Part shown: piece after piece, positions 8,726 to 18,196 of the stretch
Position numbering within the stretch: position 1 is the stretch's first letter
Layout of the letters: each line of letters opens with the position of its first letter
NCBI GenBank assembly: GCA_963981015.1
Contig: CAXCCG010000023.1
Span: 1 to 33,576, forward strand
DNA length: 33,576 nt
DNA from: Thiopontia sp013349825
GTDB lineage: Bacteria; Pseudomonadota; Gammaproteobacteria; GCF-002020875
Direction of reading: 5' to 3'
The notes under the pieces: generated by a model
The model's input: the letters and a program-made list of their open reading frames with translations, nothing else
What the model was told of the DNA's origin: nothing
The model's database searches: none
Made by a program: the position numbers and the translations under genes

Positions 8726-11011
8726 CTAGAACATCTGCCCTAGACGAAACTGAAAGGCCTCCAAATCATCGCCATCCTCTTCAATCAAAGGCCACCCCCA
8801 ACTAAAGCTCATTGGGCCGACAGGAGAGACCCATTTTGCACTAACACCAACTGATGCCCGTGCATAATCGACTGCATCACTCAACTCTTCCGAGTTAGAA
8901 ACGGTTCCCAAATCTACAAACCCGCTCACTCTTGTGGATTTTAAATCTTCTAAAAAGGGTACCGGAAGAATCACTTCGGCATTGAACACGGCTTTCAGCC
9001 CGCCACCCAGTGCATTTTTAGCTTTATCTTGAGGCCCAATAGAGTTCCCTGCAAAACCTCGAACAGACCCCTCTCCCCCCGTATAGTATCGAGTAAAGAA
9101 TGGCAGATTATCTTGATCTCCATATCCATCACCGAGACCAACATCTCCTTTCAGAAGTACGGTTAAGTCTTCCGTTAATGGATAGAAGAAGTCATGTCTA
9201 TACCCCACCTTAAAGTACTCAATGCCACCTGGAGCACCCATTTCAGCTCTGAAATGTTGAAAACTTCCCTCATCAGGAAAAACTGCTCTATTTCTACTGT
9301 CTCTACTCCAGCTTGCTGTCAGCTCCAGCACATTAAAGGAGTCATCACCCTCTGCGGCGATCAACGTTGAACATAATGATGACACCCCACTAACCCCACA
9401 ATTTACATTAGAAAACTGTTGAGGCTCAATACCAATGAATAGGCGTTCATATTCACTGGTTGGTAACCCGATATCAAAATTGGCTGCCATTGAATCATAG
9501 CTATAGCTACTCACCTCATTCGATGAGTCACGCTTTCTATAGTGGGTACCGACCCCCAGACTTACCCCATCCTCTGTAAAATAGGGATCTCGATACCCTA
9601 GTCCATATGCTGTTTCGGTTTCGCTATTATTAAATTCAAATTCGACCTGTTTACCTGACCCCATAAAGTTGTCTTGTTTCAGGTTGGTATTAAACACCAC
9701 TCCACTGGTCTGCGAGTACCCCAGACCAAGCATCATGCTGCCTGTAGACTTTTCCTCAACCTGGTAACTGAGGTCAACCTGATCCGTAGTCCCTGCGACA
9801 GGCACCGTATCGACCTTAACACCCTCAAAATAGCCCAGTTTACGTAGCCGGGTCTGTGACCGCTCGACCTCTGTATTAGAGTATCGGCTCCCTTCAAACT
9901 GACGCATCTCACGGCGTATCACCAGATCTTGCGTCTTCGTATTACCCACAATATTGATACGATTCACATAGACTCTTTTTCCAGGGTCGACCAGAAAGGT
10001 TAGATCAACACGATTATCGGTACCCTCCATTTGAGGAATCACATTAATATTGGCAAAGGCATAGCCCGCCTCTCCGAGTCGGCTTGAAAGTGCATCATTG
10101 ACTTGAGCAACCGCCTTCCGTGAAAAGATATCTCCTTGTTGGATATCAACCAGCGCCTGTAACTCATTTTCAGGAACAACCATCTCTCCTTTCAAGGCAA
10201 CCTGGCCTATGGTGAATTGATCTCCTTCACTCATATTGATGGTGATATAGATCCCTTCGCGATCCGGGGTAATCGAAACCTGTGCCGAAGTGATTTCAAA
10301 ATTGATATACCCGCGATCCATATACCAGGAGCGCAGCATTTCCAGGTCACCACTCAATTTCTGCCTGGAGTAGCGATCATTCTTGGTAAAGAAAGAGAAC
10401 CAATTCCCTGTACTGAGCTGAAACAGGTCTTTTAGCGCCTCTGCATCATAGGCCTGATTACCAATCAAGGTAATCTGATAAATACGGGCACTCTCACCCT
10501 CACTGATCTCCACCCGAACTGCCGATCTATTTCGTTCTAACGGGGTCAGAGTTGTCTCAATCTCAACACCATAACGCCCCATGCCTAAGTATTGACGACG
10601 CAGCTCTGCCTCTACTTTATCCAATAGAGCGCGGTCCAGCACTTGTCCCTCATACAGACCAATCCCTTTCAGCCCCTCTTTGAGCATCTCGGTCTTGATC
10701 ACCTTATTGCCTTCGATAGTGATATCTGCAATCGCAGGGCGTTCAATGACAGCCACCATCAGTACATTGCCCTCTTTTTCCAGGCGTACATCTTTGAAAA
10801 ACCCTGTTTTATAGAGTGCACGAACGGCTGCAGCGGACTTTTGTGATGTCAGCTCATCCCCGACTTGAAGCGTGAGGTAGTTAAAGATTGTACCAGCTGA
10901 GATCCGTTGTAATCCTTCAACACGAATATCCTGAATGACGAAGGGGGAGAAAGCCCAGCTTGAAAATGCCAGTAACCAGAAAAAACCGATAAATATAGAA
11001 CGTCGAAACAT
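8726..11011 (-). CDS. bamA: Outer membrane protein assembly factor BamA
   Basis: Omp85-family insertase at the centre of the BAM complex. The protein has a signal peptide (FRRSIFIGFFWLLAFSSWAFS), POTRA repeats beginning FVIQDIRVEGLQRIS, and a C-terminal beta-barrel with the signature GGEGSVRGF in loop 6 and a terminal aromatic (QFRLGQMF). I chose the ATG at 11011 (761 aa) because it places the signal peptide at the very N-terminus. The in-frame ATG at 11041 would add ten polar residues and has no good ribosome-binding site, although it overlaps the rseP stop by 1 nt. Cys538 and Cys547 lie close together in a barrel loop and may form a disulfide. Confidence 0.96.
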   Translation of the reverse strand: MFRRSIFIGFFWLLAFSSWAFSPFVIQDIRVEGLQRISAGTIFNYLTLQVGDELTSQKSAAAVRALYKTGFFKDVRLEKEGNVLMVAVIERPAIADITIEGNKVIKTEMLKEGLKGIGLYEGQVLDRALLDKVEAELRRQYLGMGRYGVEIETTLTPLERNRSAVRVEISEGESARIYQITLIGNQAYDAEALKDLFQLSTGNWFSFFTKNDRYSRQKLSGDLEMLRSWYMDRGYINFEITSAQVSITPDREGIYITINMSEGDQFTIGQVALKGEMVVPENELQALVDIQQGDIFSRKAVAQVNDALSSRLGEAGYAFANINVIPQMEGTDNRVDLTFLVDPGKRVYVNRINIVGNTKTQDLVIRREMRQFEGSRYSNTEVERSQTRLRKLGYFEGVKVDTVPVAGTTDQVDLSYQVEEKSTGSMMLGLGYSQTSGVVFNTNLKQDNFMGSGKQVEFEFNNSETETAYGLGYRDPYFTEDGVSLGVGTHYRKRDSSNEVSSYSYDSMAANFDIGLPTSEYERLFIGIEPQQFSNVNCGVSGVSSLCSTLIAAEGDDSFNVLELTASWSRDSRNRAVFPDEGSFQHFRAEMGAPGGIEYFKVGYRHDFFYPLTEDLTVLLKGDVGLGDGYGDQDNLPFFTRYYTGGEGSVRGFAGNSIGPQDKAKNALGGGLKAVFNAEVILPVPFLEDLKSTRVSGFVDLGTVSNSEELSDAVDYARASVGVSAKWVSPVGPMSFSWGWPLIEEDGDDLEAFQFRLGQMF

Positions 11012-11040
11012 TATAGAAGCCTGCCCGTCTTCATTATTCA

Positions 11041-12402
11041 TTAAAACAGCCGAAGTAGGTCATTGTATAGTGCTAATGACATCAATCCAACCAGAAAAAC
11101 AATACCAATCTTTTGCCCCACCATCATTACATCTTCAGAAAGAGGCGCTCCTCGAACCCATTCAAGCAGATAATAGAAAAGATGACCTCCATCCAGTAGC
11201 GGTACAGGTAACAGATTTAACACGCCCAAGCTGACACTCACCAACCCCAAAAAGGAGAGAAACGGGGTCAAACCACTCTCCATTGAATTTCCTGCATACC
11301 GAGCAATGGTAATCGGGCCACTCAATCCATCCGTTGATGTTGCCCCCACGACCATACGCCCCATCACCTGTAGCGTCATCATTGACATATCCCAGCTCTT
11401 CTCCACCCCTCGTACCAATCCGTCAATCACTCCGTACTGAACCGTCCGAAAATGATTTTTACGGTACTCCTCAAGATCGACCATAGCACCTATCCGTCCT
11501 ATCACCTTGCCCTCCTGCTCTACTCGTGCAGGTACCAGTTCTAATGGAAAAATCACCCCATCCCGTTCTATTGTCAATAATAGGTGCTGCTCTGGGCTCT
11601 CTTTGACCCACTCGACCCATTGCTGCCAACTCTCAACGGGCTCGTCATTCACGGTCAACAACAGATCTCCCGACTCCAGCCCTGCACTGGCAGCTGCACC
11701 ATCCGCCAGGACTTTACCAATACGTGGCGGCAGCAGAGGCCGTTCCATCGAAAACCCGAACCCTTTCAGTAGCGCCATCCCCTCAGGGATCTCTTTTCCA
11801 AAGGGACTTTCCAGAGTACGAAATCCGGTTTCACCTGAACGTGTCACAACCTCTAACTGCACCGTATCATTCAACAGCACTGAACCCAGCATCTGCTCTA
11901 ATGCCTGCTGCCAGATTTGTACCGTCACACCATTGACAGCAATAATCTCATCCCCTTGACTTAACCCGCCATCAGCAGCAACTGAAACTGACTCAACCTG
12001 ACCCACAACCGGTTTCATACCACTCACTCCCAACATCTGTACAGCACCAAATGCAAAGACTGCAAAAATCAGATTGAATAACGGCCCCGCAACCACGATA
12101 GCCGCTCGCGCAGCAAGTGATTGCGCTTCAAATGATCGATGTTTTTCCCGTTCCGGGACTGGCTCATCCCCACCTTCACCCAACATCTTCACATAACCAC
12201 CCAGTGGAAGTGCTGCCAACACATATTCAGTACCATCCCGCTCGCCAACCTTCTTCCAAAGAGGGCGTCCGAATCCTACAGAGAAGCGAAGCACCTTGAC
12301 ACCCACCCATCTAGCCACCCAGAAATGGCCCAACTCATGAATTGTCACCAACACGCCGATTGCAATAATAAAGGCGATTACCGAATTTAAGCCCGAGCCC
12401 AT
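11041..12402 (-). CDS. rseP: Site-2 zinc metalloprotease RseP
   Basis: Inner-membrane intramembrane protease that cuts RseA after DegS and so releases sigma-E during envelope stress. The 453 aa match the family. TM1 carries the zinc motif HELGH (His22, Glu23, His26); two PDZ-like regions lie in the middle (for example GLSQGDEIIAVNGV and GLESGDLLLTVNDEPV); and LLPVPLLDGGHLFYY near the C-terminus contains the third zinc ligand. Start ATG at 12402 has AGGAG about 6 nt upstream and overlaps the 3' end of dxr by 16 bp. The gene sits next to its functional partners bamA and skp. Confidence 0.96.
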   Translation of the reverse strand: MGSGLNSVIAFIIAIGVLVTIHELGHFWVARWVGVKVLRFSVGFGRPLWKKVGERDGTEYVLAALPLGGYVKMLGEGGDEPVPEREKHRSFEAQSLAARAAIVVAGPLFNLIFAVFAFGAVQMLGVSGMKPVVGQVESVSVAADGGLSQGDEIIAVNGVTVQIWQQALEQMLGSVLLNDTVQLEVVTRSGETGFRTLESPFGKEIPEGMALLKGFGFSMERPLLPPRIGKVLADGAAASAGLESGDLLLTVNDEPVESWQQWVEWVKESPEQHLLLTIERDGVIFPLELVPARVEQEGKVIGRIGAMVDLEEYRKNHFRTVQYGVIDGLVRGVEKSWDMSMMTLQVMGRMVVGATSTDGLSGPITIARYAGNSMESGLTPFLSFLGLVSVSLGVLNLLPVPLLDGGHLFYYLLEWVRGAPLSEDVMMVGQKIGIVFLVGLMSLALYNDLLRLF

Positions 12403-13583
12403 CTCATCTCCTTGATCAACTCTTCTGAATATTGACGCACCTGCTGGTCCTTTGTCTGCAGCTGAAGCAGATTATCAACCGACTCCACGGCCCAATATTC
12501 CAATGCACGCTCAACCACTGCCGCAATTTCTGTAAAACCAATCCTCTTTTCCAGAAATGCCTCAACCGCCACCTCATTGGCTGCATTCAATACCATCGGT
12601 GCATCACCTCCCGTCTGCATCGCATCTGATGCCAACCTTAAGCAAGGATAACGTTGTAAATCGGGCGGTTCAAAATTGAACTGCGCAACCTCAAACAGAT
12701 CCAAATGCCCGACCCCGGAGCCAATTCTCTCAGGCCACCCCATCGCGTAGGAGATCGGGGTTCGCATATCTGGATTGCCCATCTGGGCCAGAACTGAACC
12801 ATCGTTATACTGCACCATGGAGTGAATCATACTCTCTGGATGTAACACGACCTGGATTTGCTCGGGTGATACGCCAAACAGCCAACACGCCTCGATCAAC
12901 TCCAGCCCTTTATTCATCATGGTCGCAGAATCAACCGAAATCTTCTTTCCCATACTCCAGTTGGGATGTGCAACCGCCTCTTCTGGGGTTACGCAGTCCA
13001 TCTGATCCAGAGGACGATCACGAAATGGGCCACCAGACCCTGTCAACAGAATCTTCTCAACCCCTGCAGGCATCACACCTAAAGGAGCATGCTGCGGCAG
13101 ACACTGATAAATTGCATTGTGCTCACTATCAATTGGCAGTAGCACAGCCCCCGACTGCTGAACCTCTTGCATAAATAGCGCACCCGCCATTACCAGAGAC
13201 TCTTTATTTGCCAACAGGATGCGCTTGCCGGCCCGTACCGCGGCCAGTGTAGGCTGTAGCCCCGCTGCCCCCACTATCGCGGCCATCACCTGATCCACTT
13301 TCGGATCAGTCGCAACCTGCTCTAAACCCGTTACACCACTGAGAACAACCGTGTCAGGACTCACCTTATGCAGTTTTTCGGTAAGTGCCCCAGCCAATGA
13401 TTCATCTGCAATTACCGCAAAATCCGGTTTAAATTGGGCACACTGTGCTGTCAAAAGATCTATCTGCCGAAATGCGGTTAAAGCGACCACCCGAAACCGA
13501 TCGGGGTGTTGTGAAACCACATCCAGGGTACTTTGGCCGATTGAACCTGTCGCTCCGAGAATCGCAATACCTTGTTGCAACAT
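12387..13583 (-). CDS. dxr: 1-deoxy-D-xylulose 5-phosphate reductoisomerase
   Basis: Converts DXP to MEP, the committed step of non-mevalonate isoprenoid synthesis, which feeds UppS. The 398 aa contain the NADPH-binding GATGSIGQSTLDVV, LLANKESLVMAG, the metal/substrate motif DSEHNAIYQ, SVDSATMMNKGLELIEACWLF and HPESMIHSMV. The ATG directly abuts the cdsA stop (TAA-ATG). Its place after cdsA rather than after frr is the Pseudomonas-type order. Confidence 0.97.
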   Translation of the reverse strand: MLQQGIAILGATGSIGQSTLDVVSQHPDRFRVVALTAFRQIDLLTAQCAQFKPDFAVIADESLAGALTEKLHKVSPDTVVLSGVTGLEQVATDPKVDQVMAAIVGAAGLQPTLAAVRAGKRILLANKESLVMAGALFMQEVQQSGAVLLPIDSEHNAIYQCLPQHAPLGVMPAGVEKILLTGSGGPFRDRPLDQMDCVTPEEAVAHPNWSMGKKISVDSATMMNKGLELIEACWLFGVSPEQIQVVLHPESMIHSMVQYNDGSVLAQMGNPDMRTPISYAMGWPERIGSGVGHLDLFEVAQFNFEPPDLQRYPCLRLASDAMQTGGDAPMVLNAANEVAVEAFLEKRIGFTEIAAVVERALEYWAVESVDNLLQLQTKDQQVRQYSEELIKEMRWARA

Positions 13584-14405
13584 TTAAGAAACCCACCCTG
13601 AGAAAAGTAAAATCCAGAGATAGAGCGGTGCAGCCGCCGTTAAGCTATCAACACGATCCATCAAACCGCCATGACCCGGAATCAAGTTTCCACTATCTTT
13701 GACTCCTGCATGGCGTTTATAGGCACTTTCAACCAGATCACCCACAATCGAAAACAGTACAACCACAACGACTGAAAACAGCCACAGAGAGAGACTCATC
13801 TCAATATATTCTGTCGCTGTATAGGCAAGCAGCCCCATGACTACTGCCCCCACCATACCCCCTACAGCCCCTTCCACACTCTTTCCGGGGCTGACATTGG
13901 GTGCCAACTTTCGCTTACCGAAACGCCCCCCCACCAGATAGGCCCCAATATCAGCACTCCAAATCAAAAACAGCAATAAAAAGAGCAGTTCAACCCCCTG
14001 CTGTTGCTGATGAATAACCTCCAAGGCACGCCAGGCGGGGATCAAAACCATTAACCCGGACAGCAGTTTAAACTGTGGTGAGAATAGCCATTGATTTCTC
14101 TCTGGAAAACCACGCAGCCAGTAAAAGGCGCTCAACCACCAAATTACACCCGTTAGCAGCAGCCCCTCAAGAGGAAGCCATCGACTGAAATAAAAAAATA
14201 TAACGACAAGCACAACGTATTCTACCTGAGGCCAGATCCGAGCCTGCCCGGAAATTCGCGCCCACTCCCAACCCGCAATGGCCAACAGCAGCGCCAGAAA
14301 GAGAGAAAATTCCAATCCATGCAGAGTCACCACACACCACAACAACAGAGGTCCAAGCACGATAGTACTTATTGTACGTTGTGCAAAAGTGGATAATTGA
14401 ATCAC
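13584..14405 (-). CDS. cdsA: Phosphatidate cytidylyltransferase
   Basis: Makes CDP-diacylglycerol from phosphatidate and CTP, the branch point of phospholipid synthesis. The 273-aa polytopic membrane protein has about seven or eight hydrophobic segments. It ends with the complete family signature SAYKRHAGVKDSGNLIPGHG followed by GLMDRVDSL. The start is GTG at 14405 and shares 1 nt with the uppS TAG, so translation is probably coupled. Confidence 0.96.
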   Translation of the reverse strand: MIQLSTFAQRTISTIVLGPLLLWCVVTLHGLEFSLFLALLLAIAGWEWARISGQARIWPQVEYVVLVVIFFYFSRWLPLEGLLLTGVIWWLSAFYWLRGFPERNQWLFSPQFKLLSGLMVLIPAWRALEVIHQQQQGVELLFLLLFLIWSADIGAYLVGGRFGKRKLAPNVSPGKSVEGAVGGMVGAVVMGLLAYTATEYIEMSLSLWLFSVVVVVLFSIVGDLVESAYKRHAGVKDSGNLIPGHGGLMDRVDSLTAAAPLYLWILLFSGWVS

Positions 14406-15136
14406 TACGGAGCTACCAATTGATCGCCTGTTTGTCCAAAGCGGCGTTGACGCTGTTGAAATGAGTCAACCGCATGCTCTAGTGCAGCACGATCAAATTC
14501 CGGCCAGTACAGCTCTGTAAAGTAGAATTCACAGTAGGCCATCTGCCAAAGCAGAAAATTACTCACTCTCTGCTCTCCACCGGTTCGAATAAAAAGATCC
14601 GGATCGGGGGCATCGCTGAGACACATTTGTTGGTGCAACAACTCTGGAGTCAGCGCCTCAGGATCAAGCTTACCATTCGCCACCTCACGACAGATCCGCC
14701 GAGTCGCCTCCGTAATATCCCAACGCCCGCCATAGTTTGCTGCAATATTGAGTGTCAGGGCGCTATTTGATGATGTCAACAACTCTGCTGCTGCGATCTC
14801 CTGCTGTAGAGAGTCAGGGAATTTAGACTTATCCCCAATCACCTGTAGGCGAATACCATTTTTATGCAGACGTTTCACCTCTCGTTTCAACGAAGAGACA
14901 AACAACCCCATCAAAAATGTGACCTCCTCTTCCGGCCGCTTCCAATTCTCTGTACTAAAGGCAAACAGAGTCAACACCTCAACACCAAGGTCGATACACC
15001 CCTCAACCGTTGATCGCACCCGCTCTACACCCCGTTTATGTCCCCAAAAACGGGGGCGGTTCTGGCGTTTGGCCCAACGCCCATTTCCATCCATTACAAT
15101 GGCTATATGGCGAGGCACTCTATTGTCTATAGACAC
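14405..15136 (-). CDS. uppS: (2Z,6E)-farnesyl-diphosphate-specific undecaprenyl diphosphate synthase
   Basis: Cis-prenyltransferase that adds isopentenyl units to farnesyl-PP to make the C55 lipid carrier for peptidoglycan and O-antigen. The 243 aa begin with the catalytic motif HIAIVMDGNGRWAKRQ (Asp16) and include FAFSTENWKRP, LNIAANYGGRWDI and the C-terminal DLFIRTGGEQRVSNFLLWQ. The start is GTG at 15136, 19 nt after the frr stop. The dephosphorylating enzyme UppP is encoded elsewhere in this window. Confidence 0.97.
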   Translation of the reverse strand: MSIDNRVPRHIAIVMDGNGRWAKRQNRPRFWGHKRGVERVRSTVEGCIDLGVEVLTLFAFSTENWKRPEEEVTFLMGLFVSSLKREVKRLHKNGIRLQVIGDKSKFPDSLQQEIAAAELLTSSNSALTLNIAANYGGRWDITEATRRICREVANGKLDPEALTPELLHQQMCLSDAPDPDLFIRTGGEQRVSNFLLWQMAYCEFYFTELYWPEFDRAALEHAVDSFQQRQRRFGQTGDQLVAP

Positions 15137-15155
15137 TGAATAGTCTCTGTCGCGC

Positions 15156-15713
15156 CTAGATCTCCATCAGGTCAGACTCTTTTTCCTGAACTACCTGATC
15201 CACCTCAGTCACAAATCGATCCGTCAGCTTCTGAACCACTTCAGCAGCATGACGCTCCTCATCTTCCGAGATCTCTTTCTCCTTCACAAGATCTTTTAAA
15301 TCACTATTGGCATCGCGACGAATATTACGTACTGCCACCTTGGCAGATTCCCCTTCATGCTTCACCACTTTGACCAGGTCACGACGACGCTCTTCCGTCA
15401 GTGCTGGCAGTGGGATACGAATGGTAGTGCCCATTGATGCAGGATTGAGCCCTAAATCTGACTCCATAATGGCCTTCTCGATGGGTTGGACCATCATTTT
15501 TTCCCAGGGTACGACCGTCAGGGTGCGTGCATCTGAAGCATTTACATTCGCAACCTGACTCAAGGGCGTAACTGTTCCGTAGTAGTCGACACTAATCTGG
15601 TCCAGCAAACTAGGGTGAGCCCGCCCCGCACGCAATTTCCCCAGCTCGTGTCTAAGTGACTCTACACTTTTACCCATACGCGCTTCAGCATCCTGTTTAA
15701 TCTCTTCAATCAT
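15156..15713 (-). CDS. frr: Ribosome recycling factor
   Basis: Splits post-termination ribosomes together with EF-G. The 185 aa are the exact family length. Readable features include the N-terminal helix (IEEIKQDAEARMGKSVESLRHEL), LRAGRAHPSLLDQISVDYYG, the PWEKMMVQPIEKAI segment and IRIPLPALTEERRRDLVKVVK. The gene follows pyrH after 63 nt, with no clear terminator between them. Confidence 0.98.
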   Translation of the reverse strand: MIEEIKQDAEARMGKSVESLRHELGKLRAGRAHPSLLDQISVDYYGTVTPLSQVANVNASDARTLTVVPWEKMMVQPIEKAIMESDLGLNPASMGTTIRIPLPALTEERRRDLVKVVKHEGESAKVAVRNIRRDANSDLKDLVKEKEISEDEERHAAEVVQKLTDRFVTEVDQVVQEKESDLMEI

Positions 15714-15776
15714 CGTACTTCTCTTCTTTCACTTGCATTAATTCAGTCTATATTTCAGTATTTTTAGGCAACTACT

Positions 15777-16499
15777 TCAAGCGGGGATAACCCGTGTCCC
15801 CTCTGATTCACTCATGACCGCCCCTTGTAATCCGCCCGGACGCGTCATATCAAAAACTCTAAGCGGCATATTATGCTCTCTACAGAGGATAATTGCAGTC
15901 AAATCCATCACCCCAAGCTGTTTATCTAACACTTCATCATAGGTAATCACCCCAATCTTGGTTGCTGAGGCATCTTTTTCCGGGTCCGCCGTATAGATAC
16001 CATCCACTTTGGTCGCCTTCATGACCACATCGGCCTCTACCTCAATTCCTCGCAAGCAGGCCGCTGTATCTGTGGTAAAAAATGGATTACCCGTCCCCGC
16101 GGCAAACAGTACCACTTCTCCCTGTTCTAGGGCATCAATTGCCCCCCGTGTAGTGTACTCATCGCACACTTTGGAGATTTTAAAGGCTGACATCGCTCGT
16201 GAGCGTACACCTGACTGCTGTAACGCATCTCTCATAGCAATGGCATTCATCACTGTTGCCAGCATTCCTATCTGGTCACCGGTGACACGCCCGACTCCCA
16301 CCTGCGCCAAACTCGCACCGCGACAGTAGTTCCCCCCACCAACCACTATTGCAACCTGCACTCCCAAGGCAGAAATGGCTTTAACCTCTTCAACCATCTG
16401 CAAAAGAATGGCTGGATCGATCCCCTGGCACCCCTCTCCCATCAAGGCTTCACCACTCAACTTGAGCAAAATACGACGATAGATTGGTTGATCAGACAT
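15777..16499 (-). CDS. pyrH: Uridylate kinase
   Basis: Phosphorylates UMP to UDP in pyrimidine nucleotide synthesis. The 240 aa start at ATG 16499 (MSDQPIYRRILLKLSGEALMG). This start has a good AAGGGGTG ribosome-binding site. The longer in-frame reading to 16544 would add 15 residues that run into the upstream terminator, so I reject it. Motifs: KLSGEALMG, VAIVVGGGNYCRG, and the DLTAIILCREHNMPLRVFD region typical of bacterial hexameric UMP kinases. Confidence 0.97.
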   Translation of the reverse strand: MSDQPIYRRILLKLSGEALMGEGCQGIDPAILLQMVEEVKAISALGVQVAIVVGGGNYCRGASLAQVGVGRVTGDQIGMLATVMNAIAMRDALQQSGVRSRAMSAFKISKVCDEYTTRGAIDALEQGEVVLFAAGTGNPFFTTDTAACLRGIEVEADVVMKATKVDGIYTADPEKDASATKIGVITYDEVLDKQLGVMDLTAIILCREHNMPLRVFDMTRPGGLQGAVMSESEGTRVIPA

Positions 16500-16527
16500 C
16501 TTCACCCCTTGTATTGATTCACTATCC

Positions 16528-16561
16528 AAAAAAAAGCCTCCCAAAATTTGGAAGGCTTTTT
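16528..16561 (-). terminator. Rho-independent terminator after tsf
   Basis: Read on the minus strand, AAAAAGCCTTCC, a 7-nt loop, then GGGAGGC runs into eight Ts. On the plus strand the arms are 16531-16542 and 16550-16561 with one mismatch. It lies 23 nt after the tsf stop and 29 nt before the pyrH start codon, so it separates rpsB-tsf from the downstream cluster. The A-run on the other side makes it potentially bidirectional. Some read-through, or a promoter hidden in the short gap before pyrH, must supply the downstream genes; no clear promoter is visible there. Confidence 0.9.
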
Positions 16562-16583
16562 AAATCCTGTTACAGCATAGCAA

Positions 16584-17465
16584 TTAACCCTTAACCTGAG
16601 CCATTACCTCATCTGCAAAGTTCTCTTCTTTCTTCTCGATCCCTTCACCCACTTCCAGACGGGAAAACTGAAGAATCTTCGCGCTATTGCTATCCATCAA
16701 CTTGGCAACCGTCTGGTCTGGATCCTTAACAAAAGGCTGTCCCAGTAGTGTAATCTCATTGACAAATTTCTTCATCCGGCCAACGATCATCTTCTCAATA
16801 ATTTCCGCTGGCTTTCCACTCTCTTGAGCCTGAGCGATGAAGACCTCTTTCTCCTTCTCCAGCACTTCAGCAGGGATATCATCTTCAGACAGCGCAACAG
16901 GCTTGCTGGCTGCCACATGCATCGAGATATCCTTTGCCAGCACAGCATCACCGCCTTGTAGCGCTGTCATTACCCCGATACGACCGCCATGCGAGTAAAA
17001 ACCGATCACACCACCCTGAGAATCTACTACGGAGAAACGGCGCACCGTCATATTCTCACCCAGCTTGGCAATCAACTCTTGACGACGACCTTCAACGCTA
17101 TTTGAGCCACCATTCAGAGACATCTCATTCAGTGCGGCTACATCAGCAGGGCTATTGGCCAAAACAGTTGCAGCTGCCTGGCTGGCAAACTCGACAAACT
17201 CATCATTCTTAGCCACAAAATCGGTTTCGCTATTAACTTCAACCATTACACCGCGAGAACCATCTTCGCTAATGCTAATCGCAACAATCCCTTCAGCAGC
17301 AACACGAGAGGCCTTCTTATCAGCCTTGGCAAGACCAGACTTACGCATCATATCGATTGCGGCATCCAGATCACCATCGGTCTCAACCAGTGCCTTCTTA
17401 CACTCCATCATTCCTGCGCCGGTACGCTCACGCAGTTCTTTTACCTGACTTGCAGTAATCGCCAT
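16584..17465 (-). CDS. tsf: Elongation factor Ts
   Basis: Nucleotide exchange factor for EF-Tu. The 293 aa begin MAITASQVKELRERTGAGMM, with the diagnostic CKKALVETDGDLDAAIDMMR UBA-like region and the SETDFVAKNDEF motif of the EF-Tu contact core. It starts 11 nt after the rpsB stop and ends just before the hairpin terminator at 16528-16561, completing a two-gene rpsB-tsf operon. Confidence 0.98.
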   Translation of the reverse strand: MAITASQVKELRERTGAGMMECKKALVETDGDLDAAIDMMRKSGLAKADKKASRVAAEGIVAISISEDGSRGVMVEVNSETDFVAKNDEFVEFASQAAATVLANSPADVAALNEMSLNGGSNSVEGRRQELIAKLGENMTVRRFSVVDSQGGVIGFYSHGGRIGVMTALQGGDAVLAKDISMHVAASKPVALSEDDIPAEVLEKEKEVFIAQAQESGKPAEIIEKMIVGRMKKFVNEITLLGQPFVKDPDQTVAKLMDSNSAKILQFSRLEVGEGIEKKEENFADEVMAQVKG

Positions 17466-17476
17466 TCCTAAATCTC

Positions 17477-18196
17477 CTATTCGGCTGTATCAGCAGCTTC
17501 AACAACAGCTACAGTTGTTGCTGTCTTGGCATCCACAATTGCATCAGCCGCAGCACGTACATAAAGCTGAATTGCACGAATTGCATCATCATTACCCGGA
17601 ATAATGTAGTCAACCTCTTCCGGATTGTTATTGGTATCTACCACACCAATAACAGGGATACCCAGTTTCTTCGCCTCTTTAATTGCAATTGACTCATGGC
17701 CCGTATCGATCACCATGATTGCAGCAGGGAGTCCACCCATATCCTGAATCCCACCCAGCGTTCGCTCCAGCTTTTCCAGCTCGCGGGTCATCATCAACCC
17801 CTCTTTCTTGGTTAGACGATCCAGACGACCATCCTCTCTCATCGCCTGAATATCTTTCAGACGACGAATAGACTGTTTAACCGTCTTGAAATTGGTCAGC
17901 ATGCCACCCAACCAGCGGTGGTTAACGTATGGCATACCAGCACGCAACGCCTCTTCACTCACAATTTTCTGGGCAGCACGTTTTGTTCCAACGAACATCA
18001 CCTTGCCATTCTTGGCAGCGATACCACCGATAAAGTTCATCGCATCCTGGAACATTGGAAGGGTCTTTTCCAAATTGATGATATGAATTTTATTACGGTC
18101 ACCAAAGATGTACGGTGCCATCTTGGGGTCCCAGAATCGGGTTTGATGGCCAAAATGGACACCAGCTTCCAGCATTTGTCTCATAGAAACGGACAT
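17477..18196 (-). CDS. rpsB: 30S ribosomal protein S2
   Basis: The 239 aa start MSVSMRQMLEAGVHFGHQTRFWDPKMAPYIFG, with the classic IHIINLEKT, FVGTKRAAQ, YVNHRWLGGMLTNF and GIPVIGVVDTNNNP motifs. An AAGGAG ribosome-binding site lies just upstream of the ATG at 18196. The 5' leader contains a stable hairpin that may take part in S2 feedback control, as is known for E. coli rpsB-tsf (inference here). Confidence 0.98.
   Translation of the reverse strand: MSVSMRQMLEAGVHFGHQTRFWDPKMAPYIFGDRNKIHIINLEKTLPMFQDAMNFIGGIAAKNGKVMFVGTKRAAQKIVSEEALRAGMPYVNHRWLGGMLTNFKTVKQSIRRLKDIQAMREDGRLDRLTKKEGLMMTRELEKLERTLGGIQDMGGLPAAIMVIDTGHESIAIKEAKKLGIPVIGVVDTNNNPEEVDYIIPGNDDAIRAIQLYVRAAADAIVDAKTATTVAVVEAADTAE

Noticed and set aside
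11507..11959. 150-codon plus-strand open frame inside rseP
   Set aside because: Antisense shadow of the PDZ region; Ser/Thr/Pro-rich with no family resemblance.
16500..16544. Longer pyrH start at 16544
   Set aside because: The extension encodes the terminator hairpin region, while ATG 16499 has a strong ribosome-binding site and the normal family N-terminus.
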